Shown in pieces: positions 1 through 11,689 of a stretch of DNA of 64,000 bases. The notes under the pieces were generated by a model. It was not told the origin of the DNA, ran no database searches, and was given only the letters and a program-made list of their open reading frames with translations. The position numbers were made by a program, and so were the translations under genes. Source of the stretch: Trichobilharzia regenti (Eukaryota > Platyhelminthes > Trematoda > Strigeidida > Schistosomatidae). Where the stretch lies: the NCBI GenBank assembly GCA_944472135.2, contig OX235262.1, positions 172,855,509-172,919,508 on the forward strand, written 5' to 3'. Each line of letters starts with the position of its first letter. Positions within the stretch are counted from its first letter, which is position 1.

Positions 1-110
1 GGGTGCGTACTGAAGAAGAGTCCCAAACTAGGACGAAACAGCTGTCCAGTACTCCCAGGTTTTCCAATAGTTCTCTAACTAATGTCAGCTCATGATGCAA
101 TCCTGAAAGC
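1..110 (+). mobile_element. SINE family 1 (partial), with decayed hammerhead
   Basis: Body of a tRNA-derived SINE whose head lies left of the window. Positions 7-52 fold as a hammerhead-like three-way junction: helix I GTACTG/CAGTAC, helix II GTCC/GGAC, helix III ACAG/CTGT, GAAA present. The 7-nt core is AAGAAGA instead of CTGANGA. Confidence 0.6.
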
Positions 111-3100
111 CACAGTCACTTATCAATTTCTCCCTCCACTCAGCTGTCACATTGGATTGCAAAACTGTCATCCTATCCCATCCAGCCTATTGTATGGTTG
201 TGTGTGTAATTGCATATAGTGAGTGGTATAGCCGAACTTTCCTCTAGATTTCTTATCTTTTTCGAGTCAGCTAATCTGGATTTCGCTGGTAGGCTTTTAT
301 TTTCGGCTAGTCTCACTCACTGCACCTGTTTTACTAGTTTGACCCATGTATTTGACTTGACAATCACTGCAGGCAGGGTATTGGATAAACTAAATTGTTC
401 TGTTCTAAAGGTTCTACTGGCGGGATCCTTCAACCGACAAAGCTTGTTTCTGATTGAGTTTGTGGTTGGTTTGAATGCCAGCCACTTTTATTGCTGCCTT
501 GTTAAAAATTCTGCGTAAGGTTTCCGAGGTTCCTTCCTTGTATGGAATTACTACTGATGATTTAGATTCCTTATTGTTGGTGTTGTCATTTCTATTACTA
601 TTATTATTCATATTATTACCATTATCAGTATCACTACTATCATTATTTATTGGTTCCAGTCAGTCCATCCTATGTCAGTAAACACAGGATTGTTGAAATA
701 TTTCAGTAATAGAGCACAAAAACTAGGTAGTACCAAAGAAAATCTAAGACAGAAAGTGAGGCATATAAGAGAAGCTTTGAAACGTAATAATTACCCTGAC
801 ATATTAGTCAGCGAGTATGTGGGGAAATGTAAAAATCAAATAAATAATGATAGCAGTGATATTGATAATGATAATAATATTAATAATAACAGTGATAATA
901 ATAGTAATAGTAATGACGACACGTATGTCAAACATGTGCAAGTTGATGACAACACCAACAATAAAGAATCTAAATCATTAGTAATGACTTTCCAGAAAAT
1001 TCAAAGGAGGGTGTTTTTCCACAATTTATTTCATTGTTCTCACCGGATATCGTCAACATCCACTTCAATCATTCTTTACACTTTATTGAAACAGGCATCT
1101 GTTGGTGCAGTGGTTAAATACTCACCAACTACGCCGAAAGTGAACCTGGCTCGAACGCCGGTCAACGAACTTGATAACCTCTCATAACCAATAGTAGTCC
1201 CTGTGAATAAGATTCAGCTGGGAACCTTACAACCAGCAAAAAATCAACAACACTACTATTACTAAAGCTACAAAGCTCCAGGGTTGAAGCCCTATATTCC
1301 ACTGGAAATGCAAAGGATTGAAATAATACAATCAATAATTAAATCAATAAATCAGAAGGTGTATCTGATGACAATGAAGTGGAAGATATGATATTCAGCC
1401 AATTCCGGAATAATTCCCCTCCCCATCCAGGGATGAATGAAGAGAAGATAAGGACAAAACAGAGAAAATACTTACCCATTTTCGGAAGTGGAAAAGGCAC
1501 TCCAAAGTAATCTTCAAAGAATGTAAGAATTCTTCTACCGATATCCAAAGCATACCTGGCTGATTCAATTTTCTCTGGTCTTGCCCAGACAGTAAACTGA
1601 TTAAATGTAAAAGACAATGAACAGTGCTTTGTATATCACCCAACTTCAGATGTGTTAAAAAACACAAGCAGAAAATTTTATGAAGAAAATTCTCCAAGCT
1701 TGAAACGGAATCCAAATGGGAAGCGACGAGTGCGTCGTCCTAGGGTGACGTGAAGGAGATCGTGTGAGGAAGAGATGAGAGATTGTCGCTGATCCAGGAC
1801 CCGTGTGAAGAAGACGGGAGAAAACGGAACGAAGTGGAGATCTGTTGTTGAAGCCATATGTTCCTCTCAGAACCCAAGTGAATAATAATAATAATAATAA
1901 TTTAATAATAATAATCACCATTTGTGAGACAATCTCTATACTTTGACTTAGCTGATGAAAGATGAAACTGTTACTGAAATCTACAAGGACTCAAATAGTC
2001 TCATCACAATTAAATTCTAAGAACATAAAGTAATGAAACAGTTGAATATTATAGGAGAATGAGATGACCTCCTCACAAAGTAACTAAGATATTTACTGAT
2101 AGGCAGAAACCAGATGTGGATTTGTGATAAACACATACGATGAGTCAGACACCTCTCACCTTACTGTAACATTGTCATTTTCGTTCACACGTAGTCATTC
2201 GTCAACATAACGTGTTTGTTTAATTTTCGTTAACAAGTGAATGCTTTACAAACACAGAATTATAGTTATCCGCCTGTATAACATTGGAATTAAAAGTATG
2301 CACCACATACCTGCCCTTACCTGACACTCACCATCTTGAAATATCCCCCAGGCATTTGTATGATGACATCAGAAAGAGAGAGAGAGAAAGCAACGTCATA
2401 CAGAACCGACTGTACCTTTCAAATCCACAAATATTCTTACTTCACACACCAAGATAATAAATAAATGCTCACTGATATAAGCAGGAAATACTTTGAAAAA
2501 GCCTACTCAGTTCCATACTACTCACATTTCTTCCCTTTGAATCCACAACACGAAGTCCATGAAATTGGCAAATTACAAATGCCAACAGATATGAAGACAT
2601 ATTTACACTCGGTTGAAACTGATCTCGACGCCAGTCAGCGTGAAGCGCCACCGTGTTGTTAACAGGCATATTTGAAAGTGTATAGAAATCCTTGTGGCGT
2701 ATGATGGTGACCTGTAAGAGAGGAACAATTAACACTTGTTTATAGAAGTTGAAGTTCATAACCATATAGCAAAAGTGCTTTCGACATGGAAATGTGTAAC
2801 ATACAAATGCTTTGTCATTCAAAACAACTGTAATCAAACAAAAATTTACTTCATGAGTTCTTTTAAGACGTAGAAATATCGCGAGAAGACGCACTTTAAT
2901 GCCCTTAAAGAGCGGAACGGATTCTTCAGCCCTCGACTGTGCCCTTCCACCTATGTACATTCATCAAGTACTTAATACATACAAACATAATGATCAATAG
3001 ATGTTTTTTCACTGGAAGACGTTGAATGATTCTAGTGTATGAATATAATTCTGATTCGATCGATTCTAGTTACCCAAAATAAGGAAAAATCAAACTGCCT

Positions 3101-6100
3101 AGCGACTGACCTTATTCAGGTAGGTAGTTACCTCGGGTTCTAATGGGAAGCCATGACCAGTAGGGTATGGCAGGTCCGGTGTGAGGACAAGTACTCGCCA
3201 AGGATGACATTCGCTAGTAGTCGCGCTATTTCGTGAATTGACGGAAGTAGGAATTCATGGGCTGGCCATTGGATCGGGTCCCAGTGGCTCAAGGGTCTAT
3301 GACCTCGCCTTGTAAAAAGAAGGTCCTGAGTTCAGACCCCGGTAGGTACGTGTTGTGAAAAGTCTCATACTACGACCAAACAACCGACTGTCCAGTACTC
3401 TCAGCTAGTTTTCCAAAGGTCCTCTAAGCGATGTCAGCTCATGATGAAATTCTGTAACCAATCAATCAAATCTCTACAAACCAGTACTTGAAACTTCCAA
3501 CTGTAGATTATTTTGACACCACATTGATCTATCCACGAATCGAATAGATAACGTTGAGTGTGTCCCTGTCCATAGATCGCTGCTAGAATTCCATAAAAGA
3601 CAACCCATATTCTCGCTTCATACTTAGTAACTCATTCGTACAGTGATATATGAAAGAACTGATCATTAATGGAACAATATACGATTCTTTGGCTTGCTTA
3701 ATAACCACAGCATATTTTCTGACGAACTGAAATGAATCAAATTGGCTTCTCTTGTGAAATTATGGTCCATTGACTACACACCTATTCTAGATCCTTATAC
3801 ACATATATAGATCGTAAATTCCTTCACATATCCACAGATGAGGCAACATAGCATTTTTCTTTACTCTTAATGAACTACCTCGCAATTAAACAGAAAAAGA
3901 GAATGCTCAAGAACCTCAATAGTATACATACCTGAAATACGGCCTTAAATCCAGGTTCATCCCAACAAGGAAATACACGCCTTGCATAAGTTGACTCAAA
4001 TTGTGTGCTTGCTAAGTACCTGAAATAAAGACGATGCATATCGAGTTAATTGAAAGTGTTTGTGAATGATTCGATGTTAATTATTCTATTCACTTTTACA
4101 TAAGAGAGAGGGGAGCAATTCAAGATAATTACAAAATACCTTAGCATACACGTCAGATATGTTCACTTGAAAATGTCAATGCTTAAGCTTGTATTTTACT
4201 TTATTAGTAAATTTTAGTGTATAACCAGTTAGGAAAAGAGAGAAGAGATAGAGAGAGGCTGAGAAATGAGCACATCATGATAAACAAATCGTAATACAAA
4301 TTGAAGGAATAAAGTTGTTTCGAAAATTCAAGGAAAATCTCAGTAACAATCTCAGTCAAGTTCTGTTGAATCAAGATGTATTCCCAATGCAAACATGCTG
4401 AACATGTTAAATTTGAAGTAGGCTTTCCAAAGATATTCCTATCGAATCTGACAAAGATACTGCAGGTGTTTAGCTCCTTTTCCTAATTTATTGATTTATT
4501 GTGACACTTAGATTGCTTTGGGGAAAACATACTACTTAATGGCGTCATGAATTGCCAACCAATTATGAATCACTACTGTGTCTTTGTAAAATGTGTTTGC
4601 AGTGACAAGAACAGGATATTTACAGTAAACGCTGTTAACGTATACGACCACCAACATATCTTCAAGTCTGTGCAGATTCGATAATCGGATTTTCCTGGAA
4701 ATCTGTGGTTAGATTTAATTTTACGTACTTACCTGGGGAGTGTGAGTGTATAATTTCACGAAACTAAGTCAGTTTGCAAATTTACAGTATGATTTATTCA
4801 GACTAAAAACCGAGACATTGATTTTCACTGCTTTTCCGGTTACTTCAGATACATGTGTAACAACAGAAGACAAGGGCCGGCAACAGATCGTTTTATTACG
4901 GAAATCAGCACGTATTTATTTATATTTCATGTACATCATTATAGCTCATTCAAGCAGACAAACACAGTCTTCTGATTCGTTGTTTCTTGCTTAAGGTGAC
5001 TGGTTTCTCGGAAAGTTAAGCCATATATCTGCGAATCATATTTGCCCACGTTAAGTCTGCCGTGATTGGTTGTTGAATCAGTCTTGTCCGTATTTTCTCA
5101 CAGCCAATATTGGTGACCTAGACATTGACGTAAATTATTGTCTACCAATTGGCAAGCAGCCTGCTCTCACTACACATGAAACAGTCTCCAGTGTGTGCCT
5201 TTTTGAATGATCTGGTAATAAGACAGGAGTCCCATTGATCTACCATGTATATGTCACTCACTGTCAACAAGAGTAGCGTTTTCATTGCAAGAATGAAAGG
5301 CAGGCAGGCATCATCCATTTATCACTTTTCTAGTATCTGATTGATCGGAAATAGACGAATTTTCATTTAGCTTCACATCACCGAAAAGCATTTGCCAACG
5401 GTTTGCAGACTTTTGTCAACAACTGCTCTATACTGGAGATGAGATGTCCAGGAAGAATTAATAACACGAAACGCTGGCCGCCGACAAACTAACCAAGAAC
5501 CTATCGATCAACAAATATTTAGAAGAAAATGGAGATGGATTGATCGGACGCACGTTGAGGAGATGTTGCTTAAAGTCTTCTGCATTTTAATCATGCAGTT
5601 ATATCAGAGGATTGTTACACCAACTCATGGACATATTCAATCGCCTTTCAACAGAACATTGTGCATTTCTTGAGGCAAACGAAGACAAAATATGCAGAAT
5701 TGACCCTGTCTTCATATACAACAACACTACGTCACATGATATACTTCGGATTACTACCTTATGTGTAAATCCTGTACGAAGACGAAATATTGTGGAACTA
5801 AACACGTTGGAAATTTCCGCACTGTGTTAACACATCGTATGAAACAAAGGTTTATTATGGCAGGTAATTAAGCCGTAAAGAGTTAAGAAGCTCTATTCAC
5901 ACCTTCTCTGTTCATGTGTGAAAGACAGTAAAATCTGTCAGTGCACTACTGGCACTCTCCCACTCTGTACACTATGGATCGCGCTTAATATAGGAATAGA
6001 ATCCGAGTACTCTAGTGGCGTATAACTTCACATTATTCTACGAATGATAAGGTTTGCTTTGAAACTCATCCAAATGGGAACGTCACTATGAGCTGAACTA

Positions 6101-8952
6101 AGTTAAAATATTCAACAGAGGACTCAAATCAAATTAATTCCGATGATTATTAAATATCTCGAATAAAAGTACTTACTTACTTATAAGTTCCATTTTCTGC
6201 ATATCGACTCAGATAAAATCCTAGCGGTTCGTAGTTTAGTGAAGAATTAAATTGACCAAATATCAGTTTATAACTTGCATTGGGTTGTAGTGCATCTTTC
6301 AACTGTATATGGTACCATTCAGCGTCTTTATCGTAGGATATCGTCTGTATTGGAATTTCCGTCTTCTTTGAATCTTCCTTATCGTCTGAAAATATCTATA
6401 CAAGACGAGACAAGATGGAGGGGAGTCGTGAAAGTGAGTCACACTGAATTATTCATAGAAAAGAGACTACTGCACATCGTCGCCCACATTTTAATTACTT
6501 GATGTGAATGTTCATCATTTAACATTCAGCCTTATTTGAGTTTAACGGGTAAAAGCTCAACAAAGTCTGTTGTTCATCATTAAACGAATGAAAATCTGAG
6601 AATGAATGAAGTAGACTAAAATTAGAATTTCAACTGAGTACATTTCTTTAATATTTTCAAAGCATAGAATTCCATGTATTCATCTTTCAATATCGTTTGC
6701 AAAGCTGTTGAATAATTGGTGGACAGTAAACTCCACAATGTTAATCTATAAAGAAAGGTCAGTGTTTGACATGAAGGTACTATCAAGCACTAATCCTTTT
6801 ATCGAAGCTTTTATCTTGTTCAGTGTTGCAGCCTTATATCCAGTTCAGATGGCTTACTTTTGAAGTATTTCATGACATTGTCGAAAGGTTAACATTCAGA
6901 TAAGTTCAGTTTCAAATCCCTCAAATATGACTTAATCAAGGAGGATATAGTAGACGGAAATTTGTTAAAAACAACTCCTGAAAATTTACCAGTCCTTAAT
7001 TCAACCTGCAAAGAGCTGAAACTATAAGGTTCCTTTCTGTCTCCACTCCACTTCCCTTTGTCGTAGAAAGATAAGTTTATTCTTTCTACGATATAAACAC
7101 TGTGTAAGACAGATTATTCCCTCATTGAATTGTTACTGCACTAACAGCTTCGCATACACAGAAAAATGTTAGATGGACTTCACTTACGAGTAGTAATATG
7201 AGTTTAGAGTTTAAGCTCAGAATGTGTGTAATTCCACTAATTTAAGTGATCTCATGGCAACATAATCAAACAAAAGTAATCCATAATTCACTGCATGATT
7301 AGAAGAAGCTTTCAGGAATAAGTCATCAGGCTGCAGTGAATGGGGCCTCCAAAAGGCATTAACTGTGAATACTTGGATGACTATAATTGATAAGTGACGT
7401 GTTATTGTCAACTGACGACTATTTAGTCCAACATGGACGACAACTTCATATATAAAGAATGTTACTGTCATCGCTTAAATGAGAAACACCAACAATGAAA
7501 ACGAAGTATGACAGTACTTCTGCCGTGAAATCAACAGGGTACAACGAATCATCTTACAGTCACACAGACCAAAGAAAACAAAAATAAACTTCCGTATACA
7601 TCGAATCACTCACTTTGATTTGATCCCTACTGACATTAAGATTGGGATAAGCATGAATAAAGAGTTCTGCAGTTGCTGCTAAACACTGAATCTCTATGGT
7701 GACAGATCCATTAAAATAGGAGTCTTTAGTATCTGCATTTCCATGAATATGAACTTGAAGCTGTAGATCATAGAAGCGTGGAAATACAGTTTGTGGTAAC
7801 CGTATATTCTTTGATGATTTGTTAACTGCTTCGTTTGTCGTCACCCCAGTGATATTATTCGGTGAGGTTTCTGTCCCTTCAAAAATAAATCTGCATCATA
7901 TCTGCGTTCAACCTCTGAAAAATATGACAACAGTTCAATTTCAGTAAACATTTCGATTGTGTTAGAAATCAGTCACAGTATTGGTATCCTTCTAAGTGAT
8001 CCCCACGTGTGGTAATTTTCCGAGAGAAAATCTCAAATCAGTCTGAATACACGGAGTAGTCTAATATGTGGGGGAGGGGAATTAACTATGAAAATAAGGA
8101 GTAAATTAGCCTTAAATTCCAAATAACACATTCGAAGGATTTGGGTTGAATAGGGTAGAAACATTGTAGGCGTGCGCATATGCTGAGTCTTACTGGATGT
8201 CGAATTGAAGAGAGAAGCATGTCCTTAAGGTAAATCGATAAAATACTTCTTTCATCTTTGATTGGGCACTAGTAACTATTGTGATAAGTCTAGTTCCCTG
8301 TTTCGTGCAGTCCTACAGTATGGAGGTCAATCGCAATCCTGAATAGCGCTGTGGTAACATCCGCTAACTGCAAACGGTATTGGCTGACGCACTTTTGAAC
8401 CACAGAAGGGACATGAGCTCCTTCATGGTGACTGCAGATACGCCTTGCTGACTGTTGAGTGTCAACTAGCGCGAAACCTAGGTCAAAGGCTTGCCGATTG
8501 CCTTCATTCATCTAACCTCTTTCATCTATTTGTTTATTTTCGAAAACACTTTCATTCCTACCTTAGAAGGTAAATTATAACCAAGAACTAATGAATACGG
8601 ATAGTAAATATCTGCTGGTCATGAATATGAATGCTTGACATGAAAATCTAAACCTCGACCTGTAAGATTGTCTTTAAAAGAAATGTATGGATTGACTAGG
8701 CTTTTCTAAGCGAGCATAGATAGATAATCCGATAAAAGTTACCGTGGGACAACTATAATAGGTTCTTGTATTAATTCATAAACGAATTTGACATGACCAT
8801 CTCCTTTCATAAGTAAAGCGTGGTTTAATGGATGGTGACTTGTAATAAAATCTAACCTCACTAGGAATCTCTTGAATGAAAACGGGGGAGACAGTTTATT
8901 AATCCTGTTTGACAGTTCATCGTCAAATGGAATAAATAAGAAAGACACGCAA
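1..8952 (-). CDS. M1 zinc aminopeptidase, copy A (5' half, truncated by window)
   Basis: Paralogue of copy B in the same orientation. Exons in transcript order: (8952-8743), 7890-7614, 6395-6181, 4019-3932, 2711-2526, 1596-1476. Reading frames and splice sites are intact in all of them. The next exon (GAMEN/HELSH) must lie left of position 1, so it cannot be said whether this gene is complete. Amino-acid differences seen against copy B: L for V in the 6181 exon, R for Q and N for K in the 2526 exon, F for Y in the 1476 exon; most other coding changes are silent, which suggests purifying selection or a recent copy event. Confidence 0.85.
210..620 (-). mobile_element. Penelope-like element fragment (GIY-YIG side)
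   Basis: On the minus strand the frame reads [20 protein letters not shown] and, after breaks, [15 protein letters not shown], resembling the linker and GIY-YIG endonuclease region of Penelope-like retroelements. Stops and frame breaks show it is dead. Duplicated at about 53906-54245. Confidence 0.6.
640..1010 (+). mobile_element. Penelope-like element fragment (RT 3' side)
   Basis: Encodes [20 protein letters not shown] and [15 protein letters not shown], similar to the post-RT segment of Penelope elements (typically ending NGYP). An Asn/Asp/Ser-rich run from (AAT)n-like DNA follows. It lies head to head with the preceding minus-strand fragment and shares with it the stretch encoding [10 protein letters not shown]. 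Confidence 0.55.
1476..1596 (-). CDS. M1 copy A, exon [10 protein letters not shown]
   Basis: Matches the 55204 exon of copy B, with [10 protein letters not shown] instead of [10 protein letters not shown]. It ends in phase 1 before GTAAGT. This is the last copy-A exon in the window. Confidence 0.9.
1697..1900 (+). mobile_element. RTE-like LINE 3' end fragment (copy A)
   Basis: Recognisable by the 3' landmarks of the RTE family found elsewhere in the window: WNPNGKRR-like coding, then a conserved tail ending in ATGTTCCTCT and an (ATA)n tail. Lies in an intron of copy A, opposite to the gene. Same element at about 55425-55640 in copy B. Confidence 0.6.
2526..2711 (-). CDS. M1 copy A, exon with TLSNMP and SSYLLAF
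   Basis: Matches the 56769 exon of copy B. It reads ADWRRDQF and [11 protein letters not shown] where copy B reads ADWRQDQF and [11 protein letters not shown]. Intact splice sites. Confidence 0.9.
3098..3455 (+). mobile_element. SINE family 1 copy
   Basis: About 165 bp of family-specific 5' sequence, a tRNA-like head with a B box (GAGTTCAGACCCC), and a decayed hammerhead body ending in the TTTTCCAAAGG block. Shared with 57340-57695, so older than the duplication. Confidence 0.65.
3932..4019 (-). CDS. M1 copy A, exon with [11 protein letters not shown]
   Basis: Same protein as the 58175 exon; the nucleotide differences noticed are silent. 88 nt, TTTCAG acceptor, GTATGT donor. Confidence 0.9.
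4856..5174 (-). mobile_element. Solo LTR (319 bp), copy A
   Basis: Minus-strand sequence starts TGTAGTGAGAGC and ends GTTACA. It is flanked by CATG on both sides (4852-4855 and 5175-5178), a 4-bp target-site duplication as made by Gypsy-type integrases. No internal region is next to it. Confidence 0.65.
5390..5580 (+). mobile_element. RTE-like LINE fragment (copy A)
   Basis: Encodes [18 protein letters not shown], the C-terminal RTE motif also seen at 20.9, 33.0 and 41.3 kb, with frame breaks. Counterpart at 59590-59775. Confidence 0.55.
6181..6395 (-). CDS. M1 copy A, second conserved exon
   Basis: Encodes [18 protein letters not shown] and the preceding strand. Copy B has Val in place of the Leu. 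Same TATAG acceptor and GTAAGT donor. Confidence 0.87.
7614..7890 (-). CDS. M1 copy A, N-terminal domain exon
   Basis: Encodes the same protein as the 62420 exon of copy B ([12 protein letters not shown] region). 277 nt, ATGCAG acceptor and GTGAGT donor. Confidence 0.87.
8290..8520 (+). repeat. Dispersed repeat, family 3
   Basis: Resembles 33955-34322 and 37003-37255 (shared blocks around CTCCTTCA, CCTTGCTGACTG and GAACCCGGGT/GAAACCTAGGT). In the 33.9-kb copy a B-box-like GGGTTCAAATC is present, so a tRNA-derived origin is possible. Confidence 0.55.
8743..8952 (-). CDS. M1 copy A, probable upstream exon
   Basis: Same deduced protein as the 63551 exon of copy B, ending IIVVPR before a GTAACT donor. 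The acceptor here is CACCACAG, and it differs from copy B so that the exon starts in a different phase (210 nt against 215 nt). The true 5' structure is therefore uncertain. Confidence 0.45.
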
Positions 8953-9118
8953 CTGTGGTGTTAGTGAGTAGGAAAGAGTTCAGTGTCATTAAGTAACAAA
9001 TTAAACACAGAATTACTAAAATAATCGATTTTTTCCAATTACATAACACTACATACATTAATGAATGCTAAATCATATCATCATATATGCAAAGATGAAT
9101 AACACTTTACTAACTAAC

Positions 9119-9236
9119 CCATTGGTGTATTATAGCCATAATAACGAAGGCTGTGAATACCAGTCGATGCTACTTGATTGTTACAGAGAAAGACGAAAAC
9201 CAAGTAGACTGTCGTTAACAACACTTTCAAAGACAT
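9119..9236 (-). CDS. Candidate signal-peptide exon for copy A
   Basis: An ATG opens MSLKVLLTTVYLVFVFLCNN, which looks like a signal peptide or signal anchor, and the frame reaches a GTTAGT donor. The phase (1) does not fit either acceptor proposed for the next exon, so the link to the aminopeptidase is only suggested by position. Copy B has a matching but more diverged stretch at the right window edge. Confidence 0.3.
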
Positions 9237-9309
9237 TCTTTGAAAATCTGAAAATATCAATCCTTCAGAAAAGCTACTCAAATGATTATTAGCTGACAGT
9301 GAAAACAAT

Positions 9310-10229
9310 TCAAACAGTCAGGCTTTTATAGTCTTCTCAAATAAGGAAGTAACATTATTGCGTGATAGTTCATCTCATGTTCGATGATGAATAGTTCAAA
9401 TAAGCGAAATGCATTCAAAGATATTTTCGTCTTGTAGTATCACTTAGGTCATTAGTGCATGAATAAATTGGAGCACATTGTAACACATTGCACGTGTCAT
9501 ATTGTAAGCACAATTTAATCAATCATGTGTCACAATATAGATTAAAATATTTATAATCCATATATTACAGTCATGATTCGTGAACAACTTTCAACCCTCT
9601 TTTAATTACAATTGATTCAGTTTGTTTCTTTGTCTGTTAATTCGCGTATCAGTAAGTTAAGAGACATAATTACACTTCGATGTAGTTGTATTCACACACA
9701 CAGAGAACACAAAACTCCTTCCTCCGTTATACATAATTACAAATGAAGACGAAGTTTCAGGTGTGGTTTTCATGGCTAGAAATGTATATTTTCATATGAA
9801 ATGTTTAGAGCCCTTCAGTCTTTGAAATGATCTATGTGTCTTACTGTTATGATTTGTTGTCCTTATTTTCTTGTATGCTGTCAAGCCTATTTTAACACAG
9901 GAAGTCAGAGTTCTATGGTTAAAAAAGAAGCTTGTCTAGTCATCTCATTCCATCCATCTACCATGGACTTAGTTTCTTGTAATTTCTTTTAGATTTCTTC
10001 CACTTTAACATATCTTTATCGACCATTTTGTCGGTGGAACAGGTCATCTTACATATTACTCAAACATCTTTCTAATTTTATGTTGTTTTCCTTTTTGTTT
10101 TCTATACCCTTTGTGATTAAGCATCATCTCACAGTGGGACTACGGATATTCATTCATGTCGGAGTGAATTCTCCTCTGTCCCTATGTCCAATCAAGTGAT
10201 AACTACAAGTATGCTGAATTCTAGATCTG
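9310..10229. other. Intergenic, no gene seen
   Basis: AT-rich sequence upstream of copy A. I see no long open frame and no repeat that I can name. Promoter elements of copy A would be expected here or nearer the gene but cannot be pointed to. Confidence 0.5.
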
Positions 10230-10410
10230 CCTGCTTAAACCAATGGCTACCAAAATTTCCATTTAGTGAAACTGCATTCACTTCTCTCCTCCTCTTCGTG
10301 TACTTTTAATCTTCAAATTATGTATCCGGATTACAACATGAACTCGTGAAAATGTTTAGTTGACTTTCAACCTATTGCTGTGCGTACTTTGAAAAGAAAA
10401 TGAAGGAAAC
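10230..10410 (+). mobile_element. LINE 5' fragment
   Basis: Similar to the 5' region of the full LINE at 37690-37860: both hold CTACCAAAATTTCCAT and AATTATGTATCC at similar spacing. Strongly diverged. Confidence 0.5.
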
Positions 10411-11685
10411 GATTCGTAGAGAATCGGATGTTGTTTCAGATCAAATGACATCGAGTCGTCCTGTATGCTATCGATGAATAGTATTCTACACAGAGTGTAA
10501 ATATTCCGGAAGAGATTACTCTGACTGAGAGTTCTGTATTAGGGGCAAACATGATTTTCAAAGAAAATCTGATATAATTGTGACGCTACACATACTACTA
10601 CCTACATCAACCAGTAGTACTTCCTCACCAGATCTAGTTGATCCAAACAACGAAGACCGACCGTTTTACTCGTTTGACACTAAGTTCATCAGTGGTGTAC
10701 CCTCATTGACTCAGCTGAGGGTTCTGAATTAGTTCAAACCAACCGATTTCTTGTTAACTGCTTTGGCAGACTGGTAGTTTGATGAATCAGATTAGTCACT
10801 TGCGATTTCCTTTCGATTGGCTGACCCGCTACGGTAGGCGATTTGATCTCTGACACAGAGCCAGAGTAGATAGTCAGCTGTTGGTCAAAGTATGAAGTAG
10901 CTTGTTGCCAATACGTTTCCAGTCACGTGAAGTCTCTACAAACATATAGAAGAAATAACTTCAGATTAGCGTTGGAAATCTGAATTTATGCTGACAGCAC
11001 CAGATTCCCAAACTGACTTCAGATCCTGGCTGGCTGGCTGGCTTTGACACCCTCATTAGATACGATTATAAACCATTCAGCGCACTCTTCGAGCTTACTA
11101 CCCAGCCGAGGCGCTAGATAAATTGTACAACAATCTCATTATTTATTTAAGTTGATATTTCATCTGTCTTAAACACGGCTCTCATCAGAACACACTACCC
11201 AGTCTCAAGCCTACTTACTTTGAGCTCGATCGTTAAGCAGCACTTACACGCTAGAACGAGTATTCCTAAGGGTATTCAGAGGAGAAGTCTTCAGTTACTG
11301 CGGTTAGTTGAGGTCAATCTCGAGTACAACCCATACTTACAAGCCATTGGATTCGGCTGGAATAGTAAAATGGTCAACAAGCTTGACCGTGTGACCAAAA
11401 GGTCCTGTGTTCGATTTCCGTGGGTTCCCAAACCAGTATTGACCAGCTTTCCAGTAATCCCTGGTTTTTTCTCTGCTTCCCTAACTGACATCAAACCGTG
11501 ATCGGACTTTTCACAAATGAAATCCCTACAAACTTACACCTGACAATTTGAGAATAAATGTTGAAAATGAAATAAGGTCATTTCTCCACAGTAATCTGAC
11601 CACCTACAGCTGAATGTATGTCCTGCTCAGTAGATATACTCGGTTTTTCCAGTCCTCTTTTCCCTCACTTTAACTTTGTTTTTTC
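10411..11685. other. Intergenic, with an old SINE-like stretch
   Basis: No gene recognised. Around 11370-11470 a tRNA-like B-box region (AAGGTCCTGTGTTCGATTTC) and TTTCCAGTAATCC resemble a much-decayed family 1 SINE. The rest is unassigned. Confidence 0.4.
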
Positions 11686-11689
11686 TTCC

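Larger units (their letters stand above)
1..9190. repeat. Segmental duplication, left copy
   Basis: Matches 53695-64000 almost base for base in long stretches, including introns, a solo LTR and degraded transposons. The left end is cut by the window. Matching becomes poorer near 9170-9190, where the right copy also runs out, so neither outer boundary is seen. Confidence 0.95.

Noticed and set aside
6275..6502. Plus-strand frame over the aminopeptidase exon (also at 60473-60700)
   Set aside because: Antisense shadow of the 6181-6395 and 60379-60593 exons.
8861..9058. Hydrophobic minus-strand frame starting MYVVLCNWKK, as a type II anchor exon
   Set aside because: Not accepted as coding: its frame runs against the probable exon 8743-8952 and no donor links it. 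Mentioned only as an alternative 5' end.
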